A stretch of 64,000 nucleotides of DNA from JOPF136 sp035541255 (lineage in GTDB: Bacteria; Acidobacteriota; Terriglobia; Acidiferrales; UBA7541), in the NCBI GenBank assembly GCA_035541255.1, contig DATKNR010000030.1, forward strand, positions 7,014 to 71,013, written 5' to 3'. Under the pieces are notes generated by a model. That model was not told where the DNA came from and searched no databases. It saw nothing but the letters and a program-made list of their open reading frames with translations. How positions within the stretch are numbered: the stretch's first letter is position 1; each line of letters opens with the position of its first letter. Of this stretch, positions 1 through 9,339 are shown in pieces. The translations under genes were made by a program, and so were the position numbers.

Positions 1-356
1 GCGTATGACGCAATCTTCATAGGCTTGCGCCGCTGGGGAATCTGCGGAATCTCCTCCATCCGGATGTATTCGAGCTGCACCATGGTGCCGACCATCCCTT
101 CGAGCTCCTTCTGTTTCTCGGGCGGCATAGGGACGTTGTGCGTGTGGGAACCCACCGGACAACCCCAATGGTCCTGAGCCTCCGTATAGAACGACCGGCC
201 CTCGGCCGCGAGCTTCCAGTAGCTGCATCCGGAGGCGGCGGACTTATCAATGCGCGTGAGGCCAGCCGGCGGCGCATCCGAAAAGGCGACTGCCACGGGA
301 CGGCTCTCGAGGTGCAGAAGCGCGGCCAGGCGCGAAGAAGACGCAGGGGCATTCAT
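1..356 (-). CDS. DUF169 family protein, 3' part cut by the window edge
   Basis: The reading frame starts at an ATG at 356 on the minus strand, with an AAGGAGA ribosome binding site just upstream, and stays open to the window edge, giving 118 visible residues. The product contains GCSYWKLAAEG (about residues 43-53) followed by a HWGCPVGSHTH stretch (63-73). This Cys/His-rich arrangement is what I associate with DUF169 proteins, whose biochemical role is not established. A longer open frame on the opposite strand covers the same bases but has no RBS or family features. The C-terminus lies outside the window, so full length and downstream partners cannot be judged. Confidence 0.75.
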   Translation of the reverse strand, partial: MNAPASSSRLAALLHLESRPVAVAFSDAPPAGLTRIDKSAASGCSYWKLAAEGRSFYTEAQDHWGCPVGSHTHNVPMPPEKQKELEGMVGTMVQLEYIRMEEIPQIPQRRKPMKIASY

Positions 357-527
357 AAAATTCTCCTTACTCGCGCCGCCCGCAGGGGGTGGGTTCGCAT
401 CCCGCAGCAGCGCGAGGCACGCCGGAGTATAGCGGAACATGGCCCGGACCGCGAAATTCCACGGTGCTGCTATGATTCAGCTTTTCCGCAGGCAGAAAGC
501 GCGGGGCAGCCGCGCGCAGGAGGGACT

Positions 528-1040
528 GTGAAGAGAAGCCGCCTCAGGAAGCATCCGTCAGCATCGATTCGTTTTCTTCTGGAAGCGCTCGACCAGGCCT
601 ACGATCAGCAGGCTTGGCACGGCACCAACTTGCGAGGCAGCTTGCGCGGACTGACGTGGGCTGAAGCGCTTTGGCGCCCCGCGCCGGGGCGGCACAACAT
701 GTGGGAAGAGGTGTTGCACGCAGCTTATTGGAAATACTCCGTCCGCCAGCGACTGACGGGCGGAAAGCGGGGAACGTTTCCATTGAAAGGGAGCAACTGG
801 TTTCCTTCTCCCGCATCGCCCGCCGGAACAGCTGAGTGGAATCAGGCATTGCGGTTGCTCAAAGAATCCCACCATTCGCTGCGGCAGGCGGTTTCGGAGT
901 TTCCGGTGGCGCAGATCGAACGGCGCTTGCCTGGCTCGAAGTGGTCAGCGTTTGACCTCATTGTGGGTGCAGCCTTTCACGATATCTATCACGCCGGTCA
1001 GATCCAGCTTCTCAAGCGGCTCCAGAAAAACTCGACGTGA
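528..1040 (+). CDS. DinB superfamily protein
   Basis: A 170-residue protein starting at GTG 528, chosen because AGGAGGG lies directly upstream; the frame stays open further 5' but those residues look non-coding and overlap the divergent DUF169 gene. The all-helical sequence, an N-terminal four-helix start (FLLEALDQAYDQQAWHG) and the C-terminal HDIYHAGQ motif (H151, H155) fit the DinB/DinB_2 metal-binding fold. Members bind a divalent metal through three histidines; many are thiol-dependent transferases or stress proteins, but no substrate can be assigned here. It is divergent from the DUF169 gene and has no obvious operon partner. Confidence 0.8.
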   Translation: MKRSRLRKHPSASIRFLLEALDQAYDQQAWHGTNLRGSLRGLTWAEALWRPAPGRHNMWEEVLHAAYWKYSVRQRLTGGKRGTFPLKGSNWFPSPASPAGTAEWNQALRLLKESHHSLRQAVSEFPVAQIERRLPGSKWSAFDLIVGAAFHDIYHAGQIQLLKRLQKNST

Positions 1041-1481
1041 GCGCCCGCGCTGCGTTTTCGTGGGACCTCCGGATTTCACCCGTTGCAGGAATCCGATCCG
1101 GGTGCAGCGTCATGGCAGTTCCGCGACGCGCCTCATCCCGTCTAAATTTCATCTAAACCGCCGGAGTACGGCCTATGCCCAAGGCCACGCCACCTAGAAG
1201 GAGCAGTGCGAGGAATTTTTCCTGCAAGAAAAGGAAGATCCCGCTTCCGGGGCCTGCGAGGCGGGGCTTGCACCTCACGAATTCTGGTAGGTATCTACAA
1301 AAAAACGAATATGGAAGTGCAACCGTAGATGTTTCCATCTCAACCATACCGCATAAGATTTCGTCACTTTGAGTGAACGCGCGCAGCGGTTCTTGCGTCT
1401 AAGTGTTTAGAGAAGTTTTTCCCGGCATCGCCGTCTTCGTCCCCAGGGCGCGCAGATTGCACATGTGGAGGGGTGGTTCCT
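1041..1481. other. Intergenic region, no gene supported
   Basis: About 440 bases between the DinB gene and the winged-helix/TPR gene. The part at 1280-1400 is locally AT-rich and probably holds the promoter of the downstream gene, but I could not pick out a convincing -35/-10 pair. Short open frames exist on both strands without RBS or family resemblance. Confidence 0.4.
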
Positions 1482-3503
1482 ATGGACGGATTTGCCGGCA
1501 ATGCCCCCGCTCATCTCGAAGACCCAGATCAGTCCGCGAGCGCAGAGGACGACCAAGACGCCGAGCGGAAAATCCCGAATTCGGGCCGCGTCCGCTTTGG
1601 GGCGTTTGAAGCGAACCTGCGTACCCGGAAGCTATACCGCGGAAATGAAGTTGTCCGACTGCAGGAAAAGCCCTTCCAGGTGCTGACCGCTCTGCTCGAA
1701 AGGGCGGGCTCCGTGGTGACACGCGAGGAGATCCGCGCCCGCGTGTGGCCGGATGACGATTATCTAGATTTCGATGGCAACCTGAATACGGCGCTCAACA
1801 AACTCCGGCGCGCTCTGGGCGATCTGCGCGAGCAGCCCGCTTTTATCCGCACGATTCCGCGCACGGGATATCTCTTCATCGCGCCCGTCGCGGTACTGCC
1901 TGAAGAAGTCGCCGCGGAGAGTTCCGTTGAACTCTCCGAGCCCACCGCTCCCATTCCGCCGCCGGAGAAGACCATGGAGACTTCGGCGGTCGCCGAGGCG
2001 CGGCACAGCGCGGTCCGCTGGACTTATTTGGCGCTCGGCGTTTTGCTGTGCGGGCTGGGGGCCCTGACGCTACGTTTTCTGTGGCCCTATTCATCATGGG
2101 CATCGCGTCCGGTTACGGGAAGGGCGGTGCTGCTCGTGCTGCCGATAGAGAGTCCCGGAGGAGATTCCTCCAGCGCCGATTTTGCCGATGGGCTTTCCGA
2201 CGCGTTGATTACGCGAATGTCCGGCGTCAATTCCAAGGACCTGGGAGTGATTGCGCGGACCACGGCGGCGCAATACCGCAACGCGCACAAGACGGCTGAA
2301 CAAATCGGGCGCGAGCTGCACGTGGATTATCTGCTGGAGGGCACGGTCCGGCGGGACGCGCAGCGCGAGCGCGTGTTTCTGTGGCTGGTGCGCACGAGCG
2401 ATCAGGCTCCCGTCTGGGCGGAGACGTATGACCGGGGCGCGCAGGGAGCACTCTCCGCGGAGGATGAGATCTCCGCGCACGTTGCCGAGATCCTGGGAGC
2501 GAAATTCTTCGGCGGCACGGCCGGGGCCGCATTGCAGCCCGCGGGTTTGAATCCGGAAGCGCGTGAGGATTACCTGAGAGGCCGCTACTTCTGGAATCGA
2601 CTGGCCGCTTCCGACCTGGAGAAAGCGCTGAGCCTCTACCAATCCGCGATCCGAAAAGAGCCGGCCTATGCCGAAGCTTACGTGGGAGTTGCGGAGACGT
2701 ATGCGATGCTGGCGGATCAGACGGTGCGCGTCCCGGAACAGATGTTCCGCGCGGCGCGCGAAGCGGCGCAGACAGCGCTGGAACACGATCCCGCACTCTC
2801 CGAGGCGCATGCCGTGCTTGGGGCGGTGGCCTGGCAATACGATCACGATTGGGCCCGTGCCGATGCCGAGTTCGCCCGGGCGATCCATCTTTCGCCTTCC
2901 GACGCCACCGCGCGTCAATGGCACGGCGACTACCTGGCGGCGCTGGGACGCTTCGCGGAGGCGAACCGCGAGATGGAGGCGGCGCACCAACTGGACCCGC
3001 TCTCCCGGGTGATCACCACGGATCAGGGCTACACGTACTATCTGGCGCGCGACTATTCCCGTGCGGTCACCGCGTTCCGCGCAGCGCTCGAGCTGGACCC
3101 CAGCTTTTATGGCGCGCACATTTACCTGGCCTGGACCCGCATGCAGCAGGGGAATGGGAAGGAAGCCGCCGAGGAATGGTCCAGCCTGATGGATCTCCGG
3201 CACTCCCCATCCGAGCTTTCCGATTCCTTCCGGCGGGCGGCGGCGAAAGGCGATACGAAAGCCATGAACCGCTGGATCCTGGAGCGACAGCTGAAGCGGC
3301 GGGAGACCGGGTACAGCTCCGCGTGGCGCATCGCCACCGGCTACGCGGCGCTGGGAGAGAAGGACAAAGCGTTTGAGTGGATGGAGAAGGCGATCGAAGA
3401 GCACGATCCGGAAATTGCCCGGCTTCGCGTGGATCCCATGATGGATCCGCTGCGAAGCGATCCACGCTTCCAGGATTTTCTGGCGCGGCTGAACCTGCGC
3501 TGA
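1482..3503 (+). CDS. Winged-helix/TolB-like/TPR membrane-anchored regulator
   Basis: A 673-residue protein. ATG 1482 is preferred over the GTG nine bases upstream because GGAGGGG lies 8 nt before it. Residues about 37-135 form an OmpR/PhoB-type winged helix (FGAFEANLRTRKLY, then LNKLRRALGD and the terminal IRTIPRTGYLF hairpin). A single membrane segment follows at about 180-201 (YLALGVLLCGLGALTLRFLW). A TolB-N-like region (VLLVLPIES, GLSDALITRMS) is next, and several TPR repeats fill about 360-660. The topology is CadC-like: cytoplasmic DNA binding and periplasmic sensing or protein interaction. There is no receiver domain. The target genes are not evident, although the CocE hydrolase starts 70 nt downstream. 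Confidence 0.85.
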   Translation: MDGFAGNAPAHLEDPDQSASAEDDQDAERKIPNSGRVRFGAFEANLRTRKLYRGNEVVRLQEKPFQVLTALLERAGSVVTREEIRARVWPDDDYLDFDGNLNTALNKLRRALGDLREQPAFIRTIPRTGYLFIAPVAVLPEEVAAESSVELSEPTAPIPPPEKTMETSAVAEARHSAVRWTYLALGVLLCGLGALTLRFLWPYSSWASRPVTGRAVLLVLPIESPGGDSSSADFADGLSDALITRMSGVNSKDLGVIARTTAAQYRNAHKTAEQIGRELHVDYLLEGTVRRDAQRERVFLWLVRTSDQAPVWAETYDRGAQGALSAEDEISAHVAEILGAKFFGGTAGAALQPAGLNPEAREDYLRGRYFWNRLAASDLEKALSLYQSAIRKEPAYAEAYVGVAETYAMLADQTVRVPEQMFRAAREAAQTALEHDPALSEAHAVLGAVAWQYDHDWARADAEFARAIHLSPSDATARQWHGDYLAALGRFAEANREMEAAHQLDPLSRVITTDQGYTYYLARDYSRAVTAFRAALELDPSFYGAHIYLAWTRMQQGNGKEAAEEWSSLMDLRHSPSELSDSFRRAAAKGDTKAMNRWILERQLKRRETGYSSAWRIATGYAALGEKDKAFEWMEKAIEEHDPEIARLRVDPMMDPLRSDPRFQDFLARLNLR

Positions 3504-3572
3504 TCATCCGCAGAACTGCGGCCCGTGCTATGCTCGCGGCTCGCCTCGAACGTTGCGAGGCGGCGAGGGGGA

Positions 3573-5429
3573 ATGGTCCGCCGCGCACTCCTGGCCAGCC
3601 TGATTCTCGCGGCTGCGCCGTTCCTGTTGCTGCCTTCGTTCGCTCCCGTCGGGAGCGCTGGTCCCTCCGGCCGCTTGGAAAAGCGCGATGTGATGATCCC
3701 GATGCGCGACGGGGTGAAGCTGCACACCGAGATTTATTCTCCGCGTGGGACGCACGAGCCGCTGCCTATTCTCCTGGTGCGCACACCGTACGGGACAGGC
3801 GACGACGTGTTCGGCAATTCCCGGCAACTCGGCACGTATTCCGAAATTCTTGCCGACGGTTACCTCTTCGTGATTCAGGACATACGCGGCCGGTTCGGTT
3901 CCGAAGGGGAATTCGTGATGCTCCGGCCGCCGCGCGACAGGAGCGACGCGAAGGCCATCGACGAGAGCACGGATGCGTACGACACGGTGGACTGGCTGGT
4001 GAAACACGTATGGGGCAACAACGGGCGCGTGGGAATCACCGGAATTTCCTACCCCGGCTGGCTGGCGGAGATGGCTGCCCTCGATCCCCATCCGGCGGTG
4101 CGCGCCGTGTCCGAACAGGCATCGATCGCCGACATGTTTCTGGGAGACGACTTCCACCACAACGGGGCGTTCCGGCTGAGCTACGGATTCGAGTACAGCG
4201 CCATGCTGGAAACCACGAAGCGAAATTACGATTTTTCCTTCGACCAGGACGACACGTACTACTGGTATCTGACGCTCGGCCCGCTCTCCAATGCCAATGC
4301 GAAATATTTTCACGGGAAGCTTCCCACCTGGAACAATTTCATTGCGCATCCGAATTACGACGAATTCTGGAAAAAGCAGTCGCTGCTCAGCTACGTGGGC
4401 GAGCCGAAAGTTCCCAATCTGAACGTAGCCGGGTGGTGGGACCAGGAGGATTTCTACGGGCCGATGGAGATTTACCAGCTGCAGGAAAAATACGATCCTC
4501 ACCACTGGAATTTTCTGATCGCCGGCCCATGGAATCACGGCGGCTGGGCGCACGGCGACGGCGCCACGCTTGGCCCCGTGGAGTTCGGAAGCGATACGGC
4601 GCGTGACTTCCGGCGAGAGATTCAAGCTCCCTGGTTCGGCTACTGGCTGAAAGGGAAAGGTTCGCTGCCATTTGCCGAAGTGCGCGCGTTCCAGACCGGG
4701 TCGAACCGGTGGATTTCCTACGACGCGTGGCCGCCGGGCGATTCCGTTGCACGCGACGTGTATTTTCGCGAGGACGGAGGTCTCTCCTTTGAGCCGCCGG
4801 CCGGCACCGGCGAGGATGGATTCGATTCCTATGTGTCTGACCCGGCGGATCCAGTGCCGTATCGCCGCCGTCCGATACTTCCCACGTATCAGGGTCCGGG
4901 CTGGACCACCTGGCAACTGGAGGATCAGCGCTTCGTGGAACATCGGCCCGACGTGCGGACCTGGAAATCGGCGCCGTTGGCGGAGGATCTGGCCATTGCC
5001 GGCGATATTGTGGCCTGCCTCTATGCCTCCACCACGGGAACCGACAGTGACTGGATTGTGAAGCTGATCGACGCCTACCCGTCCGACAATGCTCCCGACC
5101 ACGAGATGGACGGCTACGAATTGATGATTGCCGACGAGGTGCTCCGCGGGCGGTTCCGCAACAGCTTGGAGAAGCCAGAGCCGGTGACGCCTGGAGAAAT
5201 CGCGGAATACCGGATCGACCTGCACACCCACGATCACGTGTTTCTTCGTAGTCACCGGCTGATGGTGCAGGTGCAGAGCACGTGGTTTCCGCTGATCGAC
5301 AGAAACCCGCAGAAATACGTTGCCAATATTTTTCTGGCCGGCACGGGCGATTATCAGCGCGCCACACAGCGCGTCTACCGCAACCGGCGGTATGCTTCTC
5401 ACATCGAACTGCCGGTTGCACCGCGCTGA
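3573..5429 (+). CDS. CocE/NonD family secreted hydrolase
   Basis: A 618-residue protein starting at ATG 3573, preceded by GAGGGGGA. Residues 1-29 form a signal peptide (VRRALLASLILAAAPFLLL), so the enzyme is exported. The X-Pro dipeptidyl-peptidase-like alpha/beta hydrolase domain starts with RDGVKLHTEIYSP. It carries the nucleophile elbow GISYPG with Ser159, and ends in the beta-sandwich lectin-like domain typical of CocE/X-Pro peptidases (about 400-610). Known relatives cleave esters, amides or N-terminal X-Pro dipeptides; the substrate cannot be deduced. The following cupin gene starts 39 nt after the stop and may be co-transcribed. Confidence 0.85.
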   Translation: MVRRALLASLILAAAPFLLLPSFAPVGSAGPSGRLEKRDVMIPMRDGVKLHTEIYSPRGTHEPLPILLVRTPYGTGDDVFGNSRQLGTYSEILADGYLFVIQDIRGRFGSEGEFVMLRPPRDRSDAKAIDESTDAYDTVDWLVKHVWGNNGRVGITGISYPGWLAEMAALDPHPAVRAVSEQASIADMFLGDDFHHNGAFRLSYGFEYSAMLETTKRNYDFSFDQDDTYYWYLTLGPLSNANAKYFHGKLPTWNNFIAHPNYDEFWKKQSLLSYVGEPKVPNLNVAGWWDQEDFYGPMEIYQLQEKYDPHHWNFLIAGPWNHGGWAHGDGATLGPVEFGSDTARDFRREIQAPWFGYWLKGKGSLPFAEVRAFQTGSNRWISYDAWPPGDSVARDVYFREDGGLSFEPPAGTGEDGFDSYVSDPADPVPYRRRPILPTYQGPGWTTWQLEDQRFVEHRPDVRTWKSAPLAEDLAIAGDIVACLYASTTGTDSDWIVKLIDAYPSDNAPDHEMDGYELMIADEVLRGRFRNSLEKPEPVTPGEIAEYRIDLHTHDHVFLRSHRLMVQVQSTWFPLIDRNPQKYVANIFLAGTGDYQRATQRVYRNRRYASHIELPVAPR

Positions 5430-5468
5430 TCCACACATGCGGCATGGCCCGCACGGAGGAAGAGCGAA

Positions 5469-5822
5469 ATGAAATACGCACGCTGGAAGGACGTGGAACT
5501 CGAGCACCTGAATCCACAGATCGACCGGCAAATGGTGGTCGGGGATCAGATCATGGTGGCGCGCGTGCTACTGGCCAAAGGGGCTCATGTGCCGATGCAC
5601 AGCCATCAAAACGAGCAGGTGACGTACATACTGGAAGGCGCGCTTAAGTTCGCCATCGACGGAAAGGAGATCACGGTCCGGGCGGGCGAGGTTCTGTGCA
5701 TTCCATCGAACATGCCGCACGAGGCCTGGGCCGTGGAGGATACGGTGGATCTGGACGTGTTCACGCCGCCGAGGGCCGATTGGCTTTCAAAGAACGACGC
5801 GTATCTTCGCGGCGGGAAGTAG
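5469..5822 (+). CDS. Cupin domain-containing protein
   Basis: A 117-residue single-domain cupin with GGAGGAAGAG upstream of ATG 5469. Cupin motif 1 is at 38-57 with H44, H46 and E49 as likely metal ligands. Motif 2 contains IPSNMPHEAW with H84. This pattern fits a small metal-binding beta-barrel of the cupin_2 type. Such proteins serve as isomerases, dioxygenases or ligand sensors, and I cannot choose between these. It lies between the CocE-like hydrolase and msrA on the same strand with short gaps. Confidence 0.8.
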   Translation: MKYARWKDVELEHLNPQIDRQMVVGDQIMVARVLLAKGAHVPMHSHQNEQVTYILEGALKFAIDGKEITVRAGEVLCIPSNMPHEAWAVEDTVDLDVFTPPRADWLSKNDAYLRGGK

Positions 5823-5900
5823 GAGGTAGCGGCAGGCCTGGAGCAGGCAACGCAGAGCCGCCCGCGGCGTCTAAAGGGTAATAAACCCGAGAGGAAGACC

Positions 5901-6419
5901 ATGGAAAAACACACGGAAAACGCATCGAAACCAAGCCATAGCGCGGCCACGGAGAAGGCTATGTTCGGCGCCGGATGCTTTTGGGGCGTGGAATCGGCGT
6001 TTCGCGCCGTCCCGGGCGTGACGCAGACCAGCGTGGGCTACTCCGGCGGAAATTTTGCGAACCCCACGTACCAGGATGTGTGCTCGCACCGCACGGGTCA
6101 CGCCGAGGTGGTGCTTGTGGAGTTCGATCCCGCGAAGGTGAACTACGATCAATTGCTCAACGCCTTCTGGGAATCTCATGACCCGACACAGATGAATCGC
6201 CAGGGACCGGACGTCGGCACGCAGTACCGCTCCGCAATTTTCTATTTCACCCCGCAGCAAGAGGCCGCAGCACGCGCTTCGAAGCAGCGCCTGGAAGCCA
6301 GCGGAAAACTCCGCCGCCCCATCGCCACGGAGATTACGCCCGCCGGGGAGTTCTGGCGCGCAGAGGAATATCACCAGCAGTACTTCGAAAAGCGCGGAAT
6401 CGCGAGCTGCCACATCTGA
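5901..6419 (+). CDS. msrA: Peptide methionine-S-sulfoxide reductase MsrA
   Basis: A 172-residue protein with the MsrA signature GCFWG (Cys26 as catalytic residue), followed by VGYSGG, a GHAEVV segment and DPTQMNRQGPDVGTQYRS, all diagnostic of MsrA. Cys170 near the C-terminus (SCHI) is a candidate resolving cysteine. It reduces the S epimer of methionine sulfoxide in proteins. There is no export signal, so it should be cytoplasmic. The partner enzyme MsrB is encoded about 34 kb away in this window rather than fused or adjacent. GAGAGGAAG precedes the ATG. Confidence 0.95.
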   Translation: MEKHTENASKPSHSAATEKAMFGAGCFWGVESAFRAVPGVTQTSVGYSGGNFANPTYQDVCSHRTGHAEVVLVEFDPAKVNYDQLLNAFWESHDPTQMNRQGPDVGTQYRSAIFYFTPQQEAAARASKQRLEASGKLRRPIATEITPAGEFWRAEEYHQQYFEKRGIASCHI

Positions 6420-6507
6420 GTGGCAGGCCAGCCACTTGGAGGTACTCCAGCGCTGCGAGGCCGAAACGCTCGACGCAGGCGCGTGTTACATTGTGTAGAG
6501 CTTCGGC

Positions 6508-7872
6508 ATGAGTCCGGCATCCATTTTTGCTGAGCAACCGCGGCCTTTCCGCTGGCTCGACCTGCTGCTGCTGTTGTTCCTGGCCGGACTGGCCATCGCG
6601 GACCCCGTAAACGAACCGCATAAACAAATCATCCTGCTGGCCATCGCACTCTCCCAGTGGGTGGAGGGACGGCTGGTAGCGTGGCAGCCAATGCGCGGCC
6701 CCGCATACAGCGTGCTCATTAAGATTCTTCTTTCCACACTGCTTCTGGACCACACCAGCGCTCTCGGCATCAATAGCAGCTACTACCCGATTTATTATCT
6801 GCCGGTGGTGACTGCGGCCGTTTACTTCGGCCCGCTGGGCACACTGCTTTGGACCACGCTGGCTTCGGCGGCGTATTGCTCGTACCTCTATCCCGCGCTT
6901 CAGGAGTACGAGCTGACCCGCAGCGGAATTACGGAGCTCGCCCTGCGCATCCTGTTTTTCTACATCCTGGGGTTGCTGGTCAACCGCTTCGCGGTGGACC
7001 GGCGCCGACAGACCGAGCAGTACCGCAGGTTGGCCACGGAACTTGCCGAGACGAATCTGCAACTTGAGCAGGCGCAGGCCGACGCGCGACGTTCGGAACG
7101 GCTGGCCGCTCTTGGCCAGCTTTCCGCCGGGCTGGCTCACGAAATCCGCAATCCACTTGGCATCATCAAGGGCTCGGCGGAGATGCTCTCGCGCAAACTA
7201 TCTTCCAGCGATCCGCTGACCGGAGAGCTGGCCGGATACATCTCAGGCGAGGTGAACCGGCTGAACGGCCTTGTGGCGCGATTCCTGGATTTTGCGCGAC
7301 CTCTGCGGCTTGAACGCCGCGCGGTGGACGTCGCGCCCATTATCGAACGCGCCCTCAAGTCGGCTCGCGAACAGTATCCCGCCGCACCCGTGCGCATCGA
7401 ACGGGACTTTCCGCCGGCCGGGCTGCAATTGCCGCTGGACGAGGCCATGGCCGAGCAAGTATTTCTGAATCTGGCGGTGAATGCGATCGAAGCGATGGGA
7501 GAAGCCGGCGGCACACTACGCGTTGCGATGCATCCCGTCGCATGCGAAGGCAAAGCATACGGCGAGATTGAATTTCGCGACACCGGACCGGGAGTCCCGG
7601 AAGGCATGCGCGAGCAAGTCTTCAACCCCTTTGTGACCACGAAGAGGACCGGTATCGGACTGGGACTTTCGATTGTCTCGAAAATTGTGGATGAGCATGG
7701 TGGCACGATCCATCTGGAGACCTCGCCCCAGGGCGGCGCCTGCTTCCGTATGCGATTTCCGGTGGAGACCCTGGCCGCAAAGGAACCGGAAGTCAGCGAG
7801 ACAACGCGCAAGGACGGACATCCCCACCAGGGCGGGCAGGCCGAAAGCGAAGCGGCCAGGACGGCAGGATGA
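6508..7872 (+). CDS. NtrB-like membrane sensor histidine kinase
   Basis: A 454-residue protein. The N-terminal part (about 15-175) has five or six hydrophobic segments and no large extracytoplasmic domain, suggesting sensing within or at the membrane. A linker helix leads into HisKA with the phosphoacceptor in AHEIRNPLG (H211). The HATPase_c domain follows, with an N box (NLAVNAIEAMGE), G1 box (DTGPGVPEG) and G2 box (GIGLGLSIV). It overlaps the next gene by the four bases ATGA, so the pair is translationally coupled. It very likely phosphorylates the sigma54 activator encoded downstream; the input signal is unknown. Confidence 0.9.
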   Translation: MSPASIFAEQPRPFRWLDLLLLLFLAGLAIADPVNEPHKQIILLAIALSQWVEGRLVAWQPMRGPAYSVLIKILLSTLLLDHTSALGINSSYYPIYYLPVVTAAVYFGPLGTLLWTTLASAAYCSYLYPALQEYELTRSGITELALRILFFYILGLLVNRFAVDRRRQTEQYRRLATELAETNLQLEQAQADARRSERLAALGQLSAGLAHEIRNPLGIIKGSAEMLSRKLSSSDPLTGELAGYISGEVNRLNGLVARFLDFARPLRLERRAVDVAPIIERALKSAREQYPAAPVRIERDFPPAGLQLPLDEAMAEQVFLNLAVNAIEAMGEAGGTLRVAMHPVACEGKAYGEIEFRDTGPGVPEGMREQVFNPFVTTKRTGIGLGLSIVSKIVDEHGGTIHLETSPQGGACFRMRFPVETLAAKEPEVSETTRKDGHPHQGGQAESEAARTAG

Positions 7873-9242
7873 AAACCACTCTCCTGATCGTGGAAGACGA
7901 AGCGCCGATGCGCCGCCTGCTGGAACTGAGCCTGGGCGAAGAAGGCTACAACACGCAGTCGGTGGAAACAGCCGAAGCCGGCTTGAAGCTCCTCCAGGCG
8001 GGCAACGTGGACCTGGTTCTCACCGACCTGAAGTTGCCGGGCATGAGCGGCCTCGAATTGCTCGAAGCCGGCCGCCACCTCCGCGCCGACCTGCCGTTCA
8101 TCGTAATGACCGCGTACGGAACTGTGGAAAGCGCGGTGGAAGCCATGAAGGCCGGCGCCAACGATTATGTGCTCAAGCCCTTTTCACTCGACGAAATCAA
8201 ACTTGTCGTGCGACGCACGCTGGACGTGCGCCGGCTGCGGGAGGAAAACCGCGACCTCCGCGAGGCGCTGGGCAAGCGGTACGATCTCCCCGGAATCGTG
8301 GCGCAAAGTCCGAAAATGCAGGAAGCGCTCGGAATGGTGGAGCGAGTGGCGCAAACGAATTCCACGGTGCTGATCTGCGGCGAGAGCGGGGTGGGCAAGG
8401 ACCTGATTGCGCGCGCCATTCACCAGCGCTCCCGCCGCTCGCGCGGCCCTTTCCTGAAAATCAATTCGACCGCCATTCCCGAAAACCTGCTCGAGAGCGA
8501 GCTGTTTGGCTACGAGAAGGGCGCGTTTACCGGGGCGGCCTCAAGCAAGCCGGGAAAATTCGAACTTGCGGACGGAGGCACGCTGTTCCTTGATGAGATT
8601 GGGGACGTTCCTCCGCCGGTTCAGGTGAAATTGCTGCGCGTGCTGCAGGAGCGCGAATTCGAACGCCTGGGCGGCACGCGAACGGTGAAGGTGGATGTGC
8701 GGCTTGTCGCCGCCACCAACCGCGATCTTCGCGCGGCGCTCGAAGAGGGCACCTTTCGAGAAGATCTGTACTACCGCCTGAACGTGGTGCCCATCAACCT
8801 TCCTCCCCTGCGCGAGCACAAGGAGGACATCCCCGCGCTTGCCGCTCTCTTCCTTCGCAAGTGCTGCGAGTCATCCGGCAAGAAAATTGACGGCATCAGC
8901 CCCACGGCGATGGAACGGCTGACGCAATTCCACTGGCCGGGCAACGTGCGCGAACTGGAAAACGTAATCGAACGCGCGGTGGCCCTCTCGCAAGGAAACG
9001 TGCTGGAGCCGGCGGACATCCTTCTTGATGAGCCCGCGCAAAAACCGGCCGCCGGCGCCTCCGATGCGCCTTTTCTACCGGAGGGATTGACCCTGGAACA
9101 GTGGGAAGACGAGATGATTCGAGAGGCGATGCGCCGCGCCAATGGAAACAAGAGCCAGGCCGCACGATTGCTCGGCCTTTCCCGCAATGCTCTACGCTAC
9201 CGCCTCTCCAAGCTCGGCTTCGCCGTAGAAGCAGAAGAATAG
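7869..9242 (+). CDS. NtrC-family sigma54-dependent response regulator
   Basis: A 457-residue protein with three domains. The receiver (1-120) has Asp53 in VLTDLKLPGMSG and Lys in VLKPF. The AAA+ domain (about 145-375) has Walker A GESGVGKD, the sigma54-contact loop GAFTGA at about 218-223, and Walker B LFLDEIG. The C-terminal Fis-type helix-turn-helix is NKSQAARLLGLSRNALRYRL. Every residue needed for phosphorylation and for sigma54 activation is present, in contrast to the second activator at 38.5-39.9 kb. The start overlaps the kinase stop. The targets are not evident from this window. Confidence 0.92.
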   Translation: MKTTLLIVEDEAPMRRLLELSLGEEGYNTQSVETAEAGLKLLQAGNVDLVLTDLKLPGMSGLELLEAGRHLRADLPFIVMTAYGTVESAVEAMKAGANDYVLKPFSLDEIKLVVRRTLDVRRLREENRDLREALGKRYDLPGIVAQSPKMQEALGMVERVAQTNSTVLICGESGVGKDLIARAIHQRSRRSRGPFLKINSTAIPENLLESELFGYEKGAFTGAASSKPGKFELADGGTLFLDEIGDVPPPVQVKLLRVLQEREFERLGGTRTVKVDVRLVAATNRDLRAALEEGTFREDLYYRLNVVPINLPPLREHKEDIPALAALFLRKCCESSGKKIDGISPTAMERLTQFHWPGNVRELENVIERAVALSQGNVLEPADILLDEPAQKPAAGASDAPFLPEGLTLEQWEDEMIREAMRRANGNKSQAARLLGLSRNALRYRLSKLGFAVEAEE

Positions 9243-9285
9243 GCGCGAGTTCTCGAGAAGAGCCGGACCTCGGCCGGGAATCCAC

Positions 9286-9329
9286 GGAGCACAGCGGCGG
9301 GCGCGATAGCCGGCCCGCCCCTGTGCTCC
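9286..9329. terminator. Large inverted repeat between convergent genes
   Basis: Two 17-nt arms (9286-9302 and 9313-9329) pair with a single C/C mismatch around a 10-nt loop, between the stop of the response regulator gene and the stop of the convergent VPS10-type gene. There is no clear T-run, so it may act as a bidirectional transcription barrier rather than a classical intrinsic terminator. Confidence 0.6.
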
Positions 9330-9339
9330 ACGGGATGGA

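Noticed and set aside
138..527. N-terminal extension of the DinB open frame over the DUF169 gene
   Set aside because: It overlaps a supported divergent gene, has no family resemblance, and a strong RBS lies before GTG 528.
1153..1347. 64-codon minus-strand frame ending in a hydrophobic stretch (possible PEP-CTERM-like tail)
   Set aside because: No PEP motif, no RBS and no neighbour to support it.
2094..3404. 436-codon minus-strand frame opposite the winged-helix/TPR gene
   Set aside because: Arg/Gly-rich shadow composition, no domain, and the plus strand has a complete, recognisable protein.
3528..5531. 667-codon minus-strand frame opposite the CocE-like gene
   Set aside because: The plus-strand protein has a signal peptide and active-site motif; the minus frame has no motif and no RBS.
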